49,896 bases of DNA, taken from assembly GCF_001437605.1 (NCBI RefSeq), contig NZ_JQCQ01000010.1, forward strand, positions 1 through 49,896, given 5' to 3'. This stretch comes from Pediococcus argentinicus. GTDB taxonomy: Bacteria; Bacillota; Bacilli; Lactobacillales; Lactobacillaceae. A program made the translations under genes and the position numbers. Positions 16,247 through 23,259 of this stretch are shown piece by piece; the stretch's first letter is position 1, and the number at the start of each line of letters is the position of its first letter. The notes below the pieces were generated by a model. It searched no databases. It worked only from the letters and a program-made list of their open reading frames with translations, and was not told where the DNA came from.

Positions 16247-16280
16247 AAAAAGATCAATTCGTTTTGCGAATTGGTCTTTT
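16247..16280 (+). terminator. Terminator of the gat operon
   Basis: AAAGATCAATTC (ending 16260) pairs with GAATTGGTCTTT (from 16268) across a 7-nt loop with one wobble pair, followed by a T-rich run. It lies 60 bp after the 54-aa gene and before galK, separating the two transcripts. Confidence 0.82.
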
Positions 16281-16333
16281 ATTATTTGTACCTAGTGGCG
16301 TGATTTTAATCGTGCTACAATAAAATCAGCATA

Positions 16334-16347
16334 TGAAAACGGTTACT
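16334..16347 (+). promoter_or_regulatory. cre box ahead of galK
   Basis: TGAAAACGGTTACT fits the cre consensus at all but the last position. It lies about 12 bp after a possible -10 (TACAAT, 16316-16321) and just upstream of the galK ribosome binding site, so CcpA would block early elongation of galKT. Confidence 0.75.
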
Positions 16348-16368
16348 CAAAAAACGGAGGACATACCC

Positions 16369-17532
16369 ATGAACAAACAAGATTTTTTAAATGGTTTCAC
16401 AGCTACTTTCAATTCAACTACTGATAAGGTCTATTTCTCACCTGGACGTATAAATCTAATCGGAGAACATACCGACTATAACGGTGGACATGTTTTCCCT
16501 TGTGCAATCAGTAGAGGAACTTACGGAGCCTTCAAGATACGTGACGACAACCAAATCAAATTATATTCAGAAAATGTACCATCAACTGGTATCCTAAGCT
16601 TCGATAAGGATGACTTAAAATTTGATAAAAAGTATAAATGGAGTAACTACCTTCGGGGAATGATCTTAGAAATGAGCAAGCTTTCTGGACAAACCTTTAC
16701 AGGATTCGACTTATATTTATCTGGCGATTTACCCGATGGTGCTGGCCTATCCTCGTCTGCTTCCATTGAAATGCTGATGGGAACAATTTTAAATGAAGAA
16801 TTTCATTTGAACATAGAACCAATTGAAATAGTTAAAGCTGGTAAAAGAGTAGAGAATAACTATATCGGTGTTAATACTGGTATTATGGATCAATTTGCCG
16901 TAGAAATGGGGAAAAAAAACCAAGCTACATTTCTTGATACAAATACAATGGAATATAAATACGCTCCTATCAGTCTTGGAAACAACATCATCTTGATAAT
17001 GAATACTAATAAGCCTCATGAGCTTGTTAATTCTAAATATAACGAGCGCAGAGCACAATGCGAAAAGGCCTTAGAACTAATTCGAAAGAAAGTAAACATC
17101 GACTCTCTTGGGGATTTAAGTGTAGATGAATTCGATCGTTTAACCTCGTTAATTAATGATGAAGTTTTAATAAAGCGCGCACGTCATGCAGTTTTCGAAA
17201 ACCAAAGAACCATTATGGCTAAAAAAACACTTGAAGAAGGTAATCTAATTGAATTCGGCAAATTGGTTAACGCTTCTCACATTTCGCTTCAGTTCGACTA
17301 TGATGTTAGTGCACCTGAGCTCGACTTTTTAGTTAATGAAGCATGGAAATCTGATAAAGTATTAGGATCAAGAATGATTGGTGGTGGCTTTGGTGGCTGT
17401 GCTATTGCCATTATAGACAAAGATGCTGTAAAGGATTTAGAACACTCTATAGGCTCTTCATATAAAGACAAATTTGGATATGCCGCTGACTTTTATGAAG
17501 CACAAATTGTAGACGGGCCTCATGCAATATAA
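16369..17532 (+). CDS. galK: Galactokinase
   Basis: First enzyme of the Leloir pathway: ATP plus galactose gives galactose 1-phosphate. 387 aa from the ATG at 16369, chosen because ACGGAGGAC lies right in front of it; an upstream in-frame ATG at 16333 overlaps the cre box. The GHMP-kinase motifs are clear: galactokinase signature GRINLIGEHTDYNGGHVFPC, ATP-binding LPDGAGLSSSASIEM, and the C-terminal GSRMIGGGFGGCAIAII. galT follows 10 nt later. Confidence 0.97.
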   Translation: MNKQDFLNGFTATFNSTTDKVYFSPGRINLIGEHTDYNGGHVFPCAISRGTYGAFKIRDDNQIKLYSENVPSTGILSFDKDDLKFDKKYKWSNYLRGMILEMSKLSGQTFTGFDLYLSGDLPDGAGLSSSASIEMLMGTILNEEFHLNIEPIEIVKAGKRVENNYIGVNTGIMDQFAVEMGKKNQATFLDTNTMEYKYAPISLGNNIILIMNTNKPHELVNSKYNERRAQCEKALELIRKKVNIDSLGDLSVDEFDRLTSLINDEVLIKRARHAVFENQRTIMAKKTLEEGNLIEFGKLVNASHISLQFDYDVSAPELDFLVNEAWKSDKVLGSRMIGGGFGGCAIAIIDKDAVKDLEHSIGSSYKDKFGYAADFYEAQIVDGPHAI

Positions 17533-17542
17533 GGAGAAAGAA

Positions 17543-19012
17543 ATGTCACAAGATGCTATTTCAAATTTAATATCTCTCGCAATTAATAATCAGGCTGCTG
17601 ATCCTGAAGATTCTATTTATCTTAGAAATCGTACAATGGCTTTAGTTGGAGAAAAAGTACCCACTGCAGAATATAGCTATAACCCACAGGTAATTATTGA
17701 TGCATTAGTGAACTTAGCCATTCAAAACAATAAAATTTCTAATTCCATTACAGATAAAGAACTATTAGCGAGTCAGCTAATGGATATTGCAGCGCCTCTT
17801 CCCAGTGCCATAAATAGAGAATTTAATAATATTTTCAACCAAAGAGGAAGTTTAGCTGCAACCACGTACTTCTATAATTTATGTAAATCTGATAACGACA
17901 TTCAAACTGCTGCAATTAAAAAGAATATTGAATTTACAGCTAACAAACTTGAAATAACAATTAACTTGTCTAAGCCTGAAAAGGATCCCAAAGCTATTGC
18001 CGCAGCATTGCATCAAACCGATGAAAATAAGTATCCAAAGTGTCAATTATGCCTGGAAAATGAAGGATATCTAGGTAGAGTCGGCTATCCGGCAAGAAGC
18101 AATCATCGTGTTATACGGATTAACGTTAATGAAAACACTTGGGGATTTCAATATTCACCATACGCATATTTCCCTGAGCACGCTATCTTTATCGATCAGG
18201 ATCATGTTCCTATGAAGATTAGTAAGCAAACCTTCAAAAACTTATTTGAAATAATAGATAAGTTTCCACACTACTTCGTGGGTAGTAACGCTGATCTGCC
18301 AATTGTTGGGGGATCTATGTTAACCCATGAACATTATCAAGGTGGTCGACACTCATTTCCAATGATGAAAGCTTCCATTTCTGAAAGTATACAAAATCCT
18401 TTAGACAACAACTCAGCTACTATAGGTATCGTTAACTGGCCTATGACCGCATTTCGCATTCAAAGCAATTCAAAGGAGGATGTAGTTAACACGGCGGAAT
18501 TCATCCGACAAAGATGGTTTGATTACACAGATATTTCAGTTGATATTCGCGCATTTACCGACAACGAGCGTCACCATACTGTCACTCCTATTGCATACTT
18601 TAATGATGACAAACTTTACACTCTCGATATTGTTCTAAGAGACAACCAAACATCTGAAAAATATCCTGATGGTATTTTCCATCCCCATAAAGATGTTCAA
18701 CACATAAAAAAAGAAAATATCGGTTTAATTGAAGTAATGGGAAGAGCCATCTTCCCACCTCGACTTGTGTCCGAAATGAATGAAGTGCAAAAATACCTAC
18801 TCAATAAGGACAATAAAATCGCCGATTATCATTTACCTTGGGCCAAAGAAATTAAAAAAAAGCATAGTAAAATTTTGGAAGATAATGTTGAGGGTATTGT
18901 TCATGAAGAAATAGGTACAACGTTTGAAGAAGTTTTAAAAGATGCTGGTGTATTTAAATGGAACATCCAGGGAAGAAAAGCATTAGATAAGTTCGTAAAG
19001 TCACTTTACTAA
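17543..19012 (+). CDS. galT: UDP-glucose--hexose-1-phosphate uridylyltransferase (Firmicutes-type GalT)
   Basis: Swaps UMP between UDP-glucose and galactose 1-phosphate. 489 aa, the long GalT form of lactobacilli and bacilli rather than the about 350-aa E. coli type. The start at 17543 follows AAGGAGAAAG; the longer frame begins inside galK. Recognisable segments are YFPEHAIFIDQDHVPM, GGSMLTHEHYQGGRHSFPM (active-site histidine region) and the C-terminal ending KALDKFVKSLY. UDP-galactose 4-epimerase (galE) is not in the window and must be elsewhere for the pathway to complete. Confidence 0.96.
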   Translation: MSQDAISNLISLAINNQAADPEDSIYLRNRTMALVGEKVPTAEYSYNPQVIIDALVNLAIQNNKISNSITDKELLASQLMDIAAPLPSAINREFNNIFNQRGSLAATTYFYNLCKSDNDIQTAAIKKNIEFTANKLEITINLSKPEKDPKAIAAALHQTDENKYPKCQLCLENEGYLGRVGYPARSNHRVIRINVNENTWGFQYSPYAYFPEHAIFIDQDHVPMKISKQTFKNLFEIIDKFPHYFVGSNADLPIVGGSMLTHEHYQGGRHSFPMMKASISESIQNPLDNNSATIGIVNWPMTAFRIQSNSKEDVVNTAEFIRQRWFDYTDISVDIRAFTDNERHHTVTPIAYFNDDKLYTLDIVLRDNQTSEKYPDGIFHPHKDVQHIKKENIGLIEVMGRAIFPPRLVSEMNEVQKYLLNKDNKIADYHLPWAKEIKKKHSKILEDNVEGIVHEEIGTTFEEVLKDAGVFKWNIQGRKALDKFVKSLY

Positions 19013-19037
19013 AATTGTAATAAGTTATTATAAAAGG

Positions 19038-19082
19038 AAAGATTTCAGCACTTATGAAAAAAAATGTGCTAAAATCTTTTTT
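19038..19082 (+). terminator. Terminator after galT
   Basis: AAAGATTTCAGCAC pairs with GTGCTAAAATCTTT (one interior mismatch) across an A-rich loop, followed by TTTTTT. It closes the galKT transcript. Confidence 0.87.
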
Positions 19083-19101
19083 GATTATAAATTAGCCGGG
19101 T

Positions 19102-19395
19102 TTAACTAGGCTTTCTAATTTCATAGTGTGACCAAGCCGACCATACTTTAACAACCTTTGCTTGTTTATCTATTGTGTATATAACACGATGCTGATTGTT
19201 AATCCGCATTGAATAGATTTTTTTCGACTTAGGTTGCAGTATTTCTCTATTATGTTGTGAACTATATGGATTTTCTTTTAAGCATTTTATGATTTCCATA
19301 TACTTGTTAAATAGGTTCGCTTTTTCAAGCAATAGTTCATCTTTCTTTTTAACTTCTCTATGTGGAATAACGATGTACTTATTTGTATTTTTCAA
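19102..19395 (-). CDS. YoeB/RelE-type toxin of a toxin-antitoxin pair
   Basis: 97-aa basic protein of the Txe/YoeB branch of ribosome-dependent mRNA endonucleases. Family features are the ECLKENPYSS-like helix end (KCLKENPYSS), KKIYSMRINNQHRVIYTI with the conserved arginine and RV[IV]Y strand, and the C-terminal WSAWSHYE, where histidine and tyrosine occupy the catalytic tail; most relatives end in a YHY-like tail. The start is TTG overlapping the antitoxin stop (TTGA), so translation is probably coupled and weak, as suits a toxin. The first 15 residues do not resemble canonical YoeB, which usually starts near the first helix. Activity is likely but not shown. Confidence 0.85.
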   Translation of the reverse strand: MKNTNKYIVIPHREVKKKDELLLEKANLFNKYMEIIKCLKENPYSSQHNREILQPKSKKIYSMRINNQHRVIYTIDKQAKVVKVWSAWSHYEIRKPS

Positions 19396-19652
19396 TAAGC
19401 ATCCTGATCATTAAAATCTCCTGGCTTTTCATTCTTCATTCTATCTAAAACAACGTCCAGTGTTCCCGTGTCATATAAGTACTGGGCTTCCTTCAGCTTG
19501 TTCCACTCATCTTTACCAATAATAACCACCTCGCTGTTTGTCTTTTTACTCTTATCCTTAATTGTCACTTCAATTGGCTCATGTTTCTCCACTACATTAT
19601 TCAAGGCTTTATACAAATTTCTACGTAATCCAGTTGGTGTGTACACTTCCAT
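19392..19652 (-). CDS. Phd/YefM-family antitoxin
   Basis: 86-aa partner of the YoeB-like toxin. The N-terminal half (MEVYTPTGLRRNLYKALNNV, then EPIEVT and VVIIGKDEW) is the Phd/YefM DNA-binding and dimerisation fold; the C-terminal half (LYDTGTLDVVLDRMKNEKPGDF) is the toxin-neutralising tail. The ATG at 19652 was chosen because GGAGG lies 8 nt before it, inside the longer frame that starts at 19667. The last base pairs of the gene overlap the toxin's TTG start by 4 nt. The protein should repress its own promoter through the palindrome at 19699-19724. Confidence 0.87.
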   Translation of the reverse strand: MEVYTPTGLRRNLYKALNNVVEKHEPIEVTIKDKSKKTNSEVVIIGKDEWNKLKEAQYLYDTGTLDVVLDRMKNEKPGDFNDQDAY

Positions 19653-19682
19653 TTCATCGACCTCCATTTGTTATTTACTGGT

Positions 19683-19712
19683 ATTATATTCAAAAAAATA
19701 AGCGTACGTCAA
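19683..19712 (-). promoter_or_regulatory. Promoter of the toxin-antitoxin operon
   Basis: TTGACG (19712-19707), 18-bp spacer, TATAAT (19688-19683) on the minus strand. The -35 box lies inside the palindrome at 19699-19724. Confidence 0.78.
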
Positions 19713-19724
19713 TACGTACGCTTA
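19699..19724. promoter_or_regulatory. 11-bp-arm palindrome: antitoxin operator and possible terminator
   Basis: TAAGCGTACGT, four bases, ACGTACGCTTA: perfect 11-bp arms. On the minus strand it is followed by TTTTTTT, so it also has the form of an intrinsic terminator for the upstream SDR gene (stop at 19782). Because it contains the -35 of the toxin-antitoxin promoter, one site may serve both as terminator and as operator. Confidence 0.7.
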
Positions 19725-19781
19725 TTGCAACATAAAGCGCTCGTTACTTTTAAACTACGCCTTAATATAAGATTTTATTTT

Positions 19782-20534
19782 TTACTGCACTGGCTGACTA
19801 CTATAAATCCCAAATCCAGTATTAACCTGAATATTCTGCCCAGTGATTGATTTGCCTTCATCAGATGCCAATAAAAACATCATTCGAGCAATGTCCTCAG
19901 GTTCAGTTAATCGACCGATTGGACTTGCATTCTTAAATCCATCGATGACGCTTTGTGGATTATTCTGGAACAACGCTGTATTAGTGGGACCAGGCACAAT
20001 ATTATTCACACGGATATTATACTTACCGTAATCTAACGCCATTGATCGCACCAAATTAACAACAGCGCCTTTTGCAGCACTGTAAGCTGCCATATTATAG
20101 TCGCCGGTAATCCCTGAAATTGAAGCAGTGTTCACAATCGATCCATGTTGTTGTTCGATCATTGCTGGGACAAAATACTTCGTCATTAGATAAATTGATT
20201 TAACATCAATATTCATAATGCGGTCCCAAGCGTCTTCTTGAACCTCGTGAAGAGCTCCTTTTACGAAGATTCCAGCATTATTAATCACGGAATCAATCGT
20301 TTTAAATTGTTTAATACTAGCATCAAAAAGATTAGCAACTGATTTATCATTTGAAACATCAGTTTTATGAAAATAGACTTGGCCTGGAAATAGATCAGAA
20401 AGTTTCTTCGCAATCTTTACTCCATTCACATCGTCAAAGTCTGCCATGACAACATTCCATTTGCGACTTAGAAATAGCTCGGTGGCTTCAAGTCCCATGC
20501 CTGATGCCGCACCAGTTATTACAACTGTATTCAT
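19782..20534 (-). CDS. Short-chain dehydrogenase/reductase
   Basis: 250-aa classical SDR using NAD(P)H. It shows the cofactor loop TGAASGMGLEATELF at residues 6-20, INNAGIF, the catalytic YSAAKGAVV (Tyr and Lys), the serine of NTASISG and the C-terminal ITGQNIQVNTGF. The substrate is unknown; paralogs act on sugars, polyols and oxo-acids. It lies 10 nt after an IclR regulator gene in the same direction, so the two are likely co-transcribed and the IclR protein probably controls it. Aspartate at MADFDD after the second strand suggests preference for NAD(H). Confidence 0.9.
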   Translation of the reverse strand: MNTVVITGAASGMGLEATELFLSRKWNVVMADFDDVNGVKIAKKLSDLFPGQVYFHKTDVSNDKSVANLFDASIKQFKTIDSVINNAGIFVKGALHEVQEDAWDRIMNIDVKSIYLMTKYFVPAMIEQQHGSIVNTASISGITGDYNMAAYSAAKGAVVNLVRSMALDYGKYNIRVNNIVPGPTNTALFQNNPQSVIDGFKNASPIGRLTEPEDIARMMFLLASDEGKSITGQNIQVNTGFGIYSSQPVQ

Positions 20535-20544
20535 GTCTTACCTC

Positions 20545-21282
20545 CTAAAAATATTCATTCGTAATTTGCTGACTGCACTGTGTTAAATCCTTCGCAATTC
20601 GTTTTAATTCACTACGTTTTAAGTTGTTGTATGAGTTTGAGATACCTAGTGACGCCACGCTCTTGCCATTCACAAAAATCGGAACAGCTAAACAACGGAT
20701 GCCAATTTCACTTTCTTCATCATCTAAAGCAAAACCCTGCGACTTTATTTCATTTAGATTTTGTCGAATAACATTTTGATTGTCCAAGGTATATTTAGTC
20801 CCATCTGGAAAATCCATACCATCGATAAAGGCTTCTTGTTGTTTAGGTTCTAAAAAGGCCACAATACTTTTTCCAAGCGCACTCATGGTAATCGGAGTAC
20901 TGTCTCCAATTTCCTTCAAACCATCTGTATTATCTTCTGCTGAGAATACTTGTGAAATGACTACTTCGTAATTTTCTAAAATTCCGATAAATGCCGTTGC
21001 ATGATATTTGTTTACAATCTCTTTCACAATCGGAATTGTGATCCAGTTTAGGGATGGTGCACTAGGCTGTGAAAATAAGTTGTTGTTATGCGTAAGTGAA
21101 TACTGCGAATTGAACTTTTTAACATATTCAGTCGTTATTAACGTTTGCAAAAGTCGAAAAACGGTCGTTTTATTCATCGCTAATTCTTGTGAAATTAGTG
21201 TTAATGTCGCACCGCTATGCTCTGATAAAAACTCGATGATTTTTAATCCTTTAACGAGCGTTGTTGATGAATTGTCTGACAT
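20545..21282 (-). CDS. IclR-family transcriptional regulator
   Basis: 245-aa regulator. Residues about 7-70 form the IclR helix-turn-helix (LVKGLKIIEFLSEHSG, then LAMNKTTVFRLLQTL), and residues about 80-245 the IclR effector domain (SALGKSIVAFL, CLAVPIFVNGKSVASLGIS). The ATG follows AAAAGGAG. First of a two-gene unit with the SDR downstream, so the regulator probably senses the SDR's substrate. Its own promoter is at 21308-21336. An inverted repeat with ATACG/CGTAT arms near 21359-21382 just upstream could be its operator, unproven. Confidence 0.9.
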   Translation of the reverse strand: MSDNSSTTLVKGLKIIEFLSEHSGATLTLISQELAMNKTTVFRLLQTLITTEYVKKFNSQYSLTHNNNLFSQPSAPSLNWITIPIVKEIVNKYHATAFIGILENYEVVISQVFSAEDNTDGLKEIGDSTPITMSALGKSIVAFLEPKQQEAFIDGMDFPDGTKYTLDNQNVIRQNLNEIKSQGFALDDEESEIGIRCLAVPIFVNGKSVASLGISNSYNNLKRSELKRIAKDLTQCSQQITNEYF

Positions 21283-21307
21283 ATCTTTCTCCTTTTAGCA
21301 TACGTGT

Positions 21308-21336
21308 ATAATATGCGGATGATTTTTAGTTGGCAA
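21308..21336 (-). promoter_or_regulatory. Promoter of the IclR-SDR unit
   Basis: TTGCCA (21336-21331), 17-bp spacer, TATTAT (21313-21308) on the minus strand, placed 26 bp ahead of the IclR start codon. Confidence 0.65.
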
Positions 21337-21412
21337 AATATAGTTGATTGTTTCAATATACGAAATTTTATTATAACGTATTGCGCTGGGTTACTGTTTA
21401 TAGCTAATAAAA

Positions 21413-21450
21413 AATCCCAATTCATATCCTATTTGGAATGAATCGGGATT
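21413..21450 (-). terminator. Terminator after the 45-aa protein gene
   Basis: AATCCCAATTCAT (21413-21425) pairs with ATGAATCGGGATT (21438-21450), with one mismatch; on the minus strand it runs into TTTTTTA. It begins 8 bp after the small gene's stop. Confidence 0.85.
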
Positions 21451-21457
21451 ATATAAT

Positions 21458-21595
21458 TTATCTAAAAATTTTAGGACCCTTACGCATGTTTTTACGGTCA
21501 TTTTTAGGATTCTCGAAACGATCTTTACGGTATCCACCGCTTTGTTTCTTCTTGATCATTTCTAACATTTTTTCTTTTTGTGCTTTGGTTGGCAT
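21458..21595 (-). CDS. Small 45-aa highly basic protein
   Basis: Short frame with ribosome binding site AGAGAGG 7 nt before ATG and its own terminator. The product begins MPTKAQKEKMLEMIKKKQSG, continues GYRKDRFENPKNDR and ends RKGPKIFR. It is rich in lysine and arginine, has no membrane segment and is predicted to be partly helical, then extended. The clean start, stop and terminator support a real monocistronic gene. The charge suggests binding to RNA, DNA or ribosomes, but I do not recognise a characterised family and the role is unknown. Confidence 0.72.
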   Translation of the reverse strand: MPTKAQKEKMLEMIKKKQSGGYRKDRFENPKNDRKNMRKGPKIFR

Positions 21596-21681
21596 AGATT
21601 AACCTCTCTTTTAAACCTTGGCTGAAATTGTTAATTATATTTCAAGCATTTACCTTATTCGACGAGGTTTAATTATAGCAT

Positions 21682-21764
21682 CTGGGGAGTGTTATGGCTA
21701 ATTGAGTTGCGTTCTATTTGTTTATAGCCGTAACGTGCTAATGAAGACAGTAATCTCCGTCCAG
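21682..21764. repeat. Weak branched inverted repeat in the intergenic space
   Basis: CTGGGGAG (21682-21689) can pair with CTCCGTCCAG (21755-21764) with a bulge, enclosing TTATGGCTA (21692-21700) and TATAGCCGTAA (21723-21733). Read on the minus strand it contains TAGCTGGA, also present in the element at 24604-24737. It may be a decayed member of the same class. The gap 21596-21851 has no other feature besides the galM-like terminator. Confidence 0.3.
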
Positions 21765-21779
21765 CTACAAAAGAAAAAC

Positions 21780-21800
21780 GATAAGCAAAAATCGCTTATC
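21780..21800 (-). terminator. Terminator after the galM/lacX-like gene
   Basis: GATAAGC, seven bases, GCTTATC (21780-21800); on the minus strand followed by GTTTTTCTTTT. It lies about 50 bp past the stop codon. Confidence 0.8.
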
Positions 21801-21851
21801 ATTTTCCTTTTTATGCTGGTACTCGATTACTAACCGTCTTCCTGAGCACTT

Positions 21852-22730
21852 CTAATTTAGTTCCATCGCATACTCAAACTCGCGACTTTCGCCTGGTTCT
21901 AGAATAGTATTACCTTTCTTGTTCATCCAGTCGGTTGGAGTGTCGCTGGCTTCATCTGGTAGACCTGCGAATGGTTCGATACATAAGAATGGTTCAGTCT
22001 TGTGTTCCATTGCCCAGAGAGTTACATATGGGAAGTCTTTGATATCTAATTTGATTGAATGAGCTGTTTGGTCAGAATGAAGTGTGACACTATCAATCTT
22101 CTTAGCGTCCATAATAATCAAACCGTCATCAAACATCTCATGGTTCAATGCTAATTCACTGTTTTTAACAGCTTCATAAGGTTTCTTTGTACCATCACGG
22201 AATGGTGCTGGGTTAACTCCTAAGCGTTGAACTTCCTTTTGGTTAGGGCTGAATGTTAATGAATAGTCTTCAAAAACACCATCGTCATCAACTGGTACAT
22301 TGAAACCAGGATGTGAACCTAAAGCAAATGGCATTGCTTTGTCATCAGCATTTGTAACACGATATAAAGTGATTAATTTATTTTCAACAACTTTGTATTC
22401 TACTTGGAGCACGAAGTTAAATGGGAATAATTCTTTTGTCTTATCGTTAGCTTTTAATTCAAGTAAAACTTGGTCATCAGCCTTTTTGACGTTTTCCCAT
22501 TGATAGTCACGGGCGAAACCATGCTGTGACATTGAATAAATCTTACCATCTAGTTGATATTGGTCATTGTTTGATTTACCAATTGATGGGAACAAAATTG
22601 GTGCATGACGTGTCCATGCTTGACCGTTCCAAATATAGTCATATTCACTTTCTGAGCCAACTACGTGTGTAACTTGGGCTCCTAATTGATCAATCTCTAC
22701 TGTTAAACGATTACTCTTAATTGTTATCAT
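21852..22730 (-). CDS. Aldose 1-epimerase family protein (LacX/GalM-like)
   Basis: 292-aa galactose-mutarotase-fold protein of the LacX/YihR-like branch. LacX genes accompany lac operons in lactococci. It has HGFARDYQWE, LGSHPGFNVPV (conserved histidine) and a C-terminal EPFAGLPDEASD carrying the conserved glutamate of the active site. Members interconvert alpha and beta anomers of aldoses or phosphorylated sugars. The ATG at 22730 is used; a TTG three bases earlier is not needed. It forms a single-gene unit with a palindrome upstream (22786-22799). Given the surrounding galactose genes, mutarotation of galactose or galactose 6-phosphate is the likely role. Confidence 0.88.
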   Translation of the reverse strand: MITIKSNRLTVEIDQLGAQVTHVVGSESEYDYIWNGQAWTRHAPILFPSIGKSNNDQYQLDGKIYSMSQHGFARDYQWENVKKADDQVLLELKANDKTKELFPFNFVLQVEYKVVENKLITLYRVTNADDKAMPFALGSHPGFNVPVDDDGVFEDYSLTFSPNQKEVQRLGVNPAPFRDGTKKPYEAVKNSELALNHEMFDDGLIIMDAKKIDSVTLHSDQTAHSIKLDIKDFPYVTLWAMEHKTEPFLCIEPFAGLPDEASDTPTDWMNKKGNTILEPGESREFEYAMELN

Positions 22731-22785
22731 CAAACATTTCTCCTTTATTTTAATCTATCTATACCATGAGCTACTTAGTTAAAAA

Positions 22786-22799
22786 TGTAAAGGCTTACA
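22786..22799. promoter_or_regulatory. Palindrome TGTAAAGGCTTACA upstream of the epimerase gene
   Basis: The outer halves TGTAA/TTACA match a cre box, but the centre is GG (CC on the other strand) where CcpA sites have CG. It is either a variant cre or the operator of another LacI-type protein. It lies 55 bp before the epimerase start. Confidence 0.45.
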
Positions 22800-22918
22800 C
22801 ACTAATTTATGAAATAATTTTCAGTTTGATATAATGGTTATTTTACAACACTTCCGACCTTATTCGTTGTACTATTAAAATAGTTAAATTGGTATATTTA
22901 AAAACGGAGGATGATAAA

Positions 22919-23170
22919 ATGATAGAATTCAAAAGTAAGATTGTTGCATTAGATGGTTCTCAAGGTGTTTTATTACCAAATTCTATTTTAGAAAGCATTG
23001 GGGTAGTTTCTCCATTGGAACAAGAGGTCAACATTTCAGTTAAAAATGGGGCTATTATCATCAAACCAAAGTTTTCGAGATTGTGGGAAAATTGCAGATC
23101 TTTAAAAGACACCCAAAACTCAGGAGAACTAGATTGGGGTTCCGATGTTGGTAATGAAATAATTCATTAA
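22919..23170 (+). CDS. Orphan MazE/AbrB-type antitoxin-like protein
   Basis: 83-aa protein with an AbrB-like swapped-hairpin N-terminal half (KSKIVALDGSQGVLLPNSIL, then VNISVKNGAIIIKP) and an acidic tail ending ELDWGSDVGNEIIH, as in chromosomal PemI/MazE antitoxins. The ATG at 22919 follows a GGAGGA site; the longer frame starts in the leader. No MazF toxin is beside it: the next gene is a flavin oxidoreductase 89 bp on. It may be a solitary transcription factor, a remnant, or pair with a distant toxin. Confidence 0.75.
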   Translation: MIEFKSKIVALDGSQGVLLPNSILESIGVVSPLEQEVNISVKNGAIIIKPKFSRLWENCRSLKDTQNSGELDWGSDVGNEIIH

Positions 23171-23259
23171 CTCAGTATTGAGCAAATTTCGCCGTATGTA
23201 TTTTAAATTTTGCTACAATGATAGCGAATACATACTAGTACAGTTAGGGGGAATTTATA

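Noticed and set aside
16069-16323. 84-aa frame between gatC and galK
   Set aside because: Overlaps the better 54-aa frame and runs through the terminator hairpin; no ribosome binding site.
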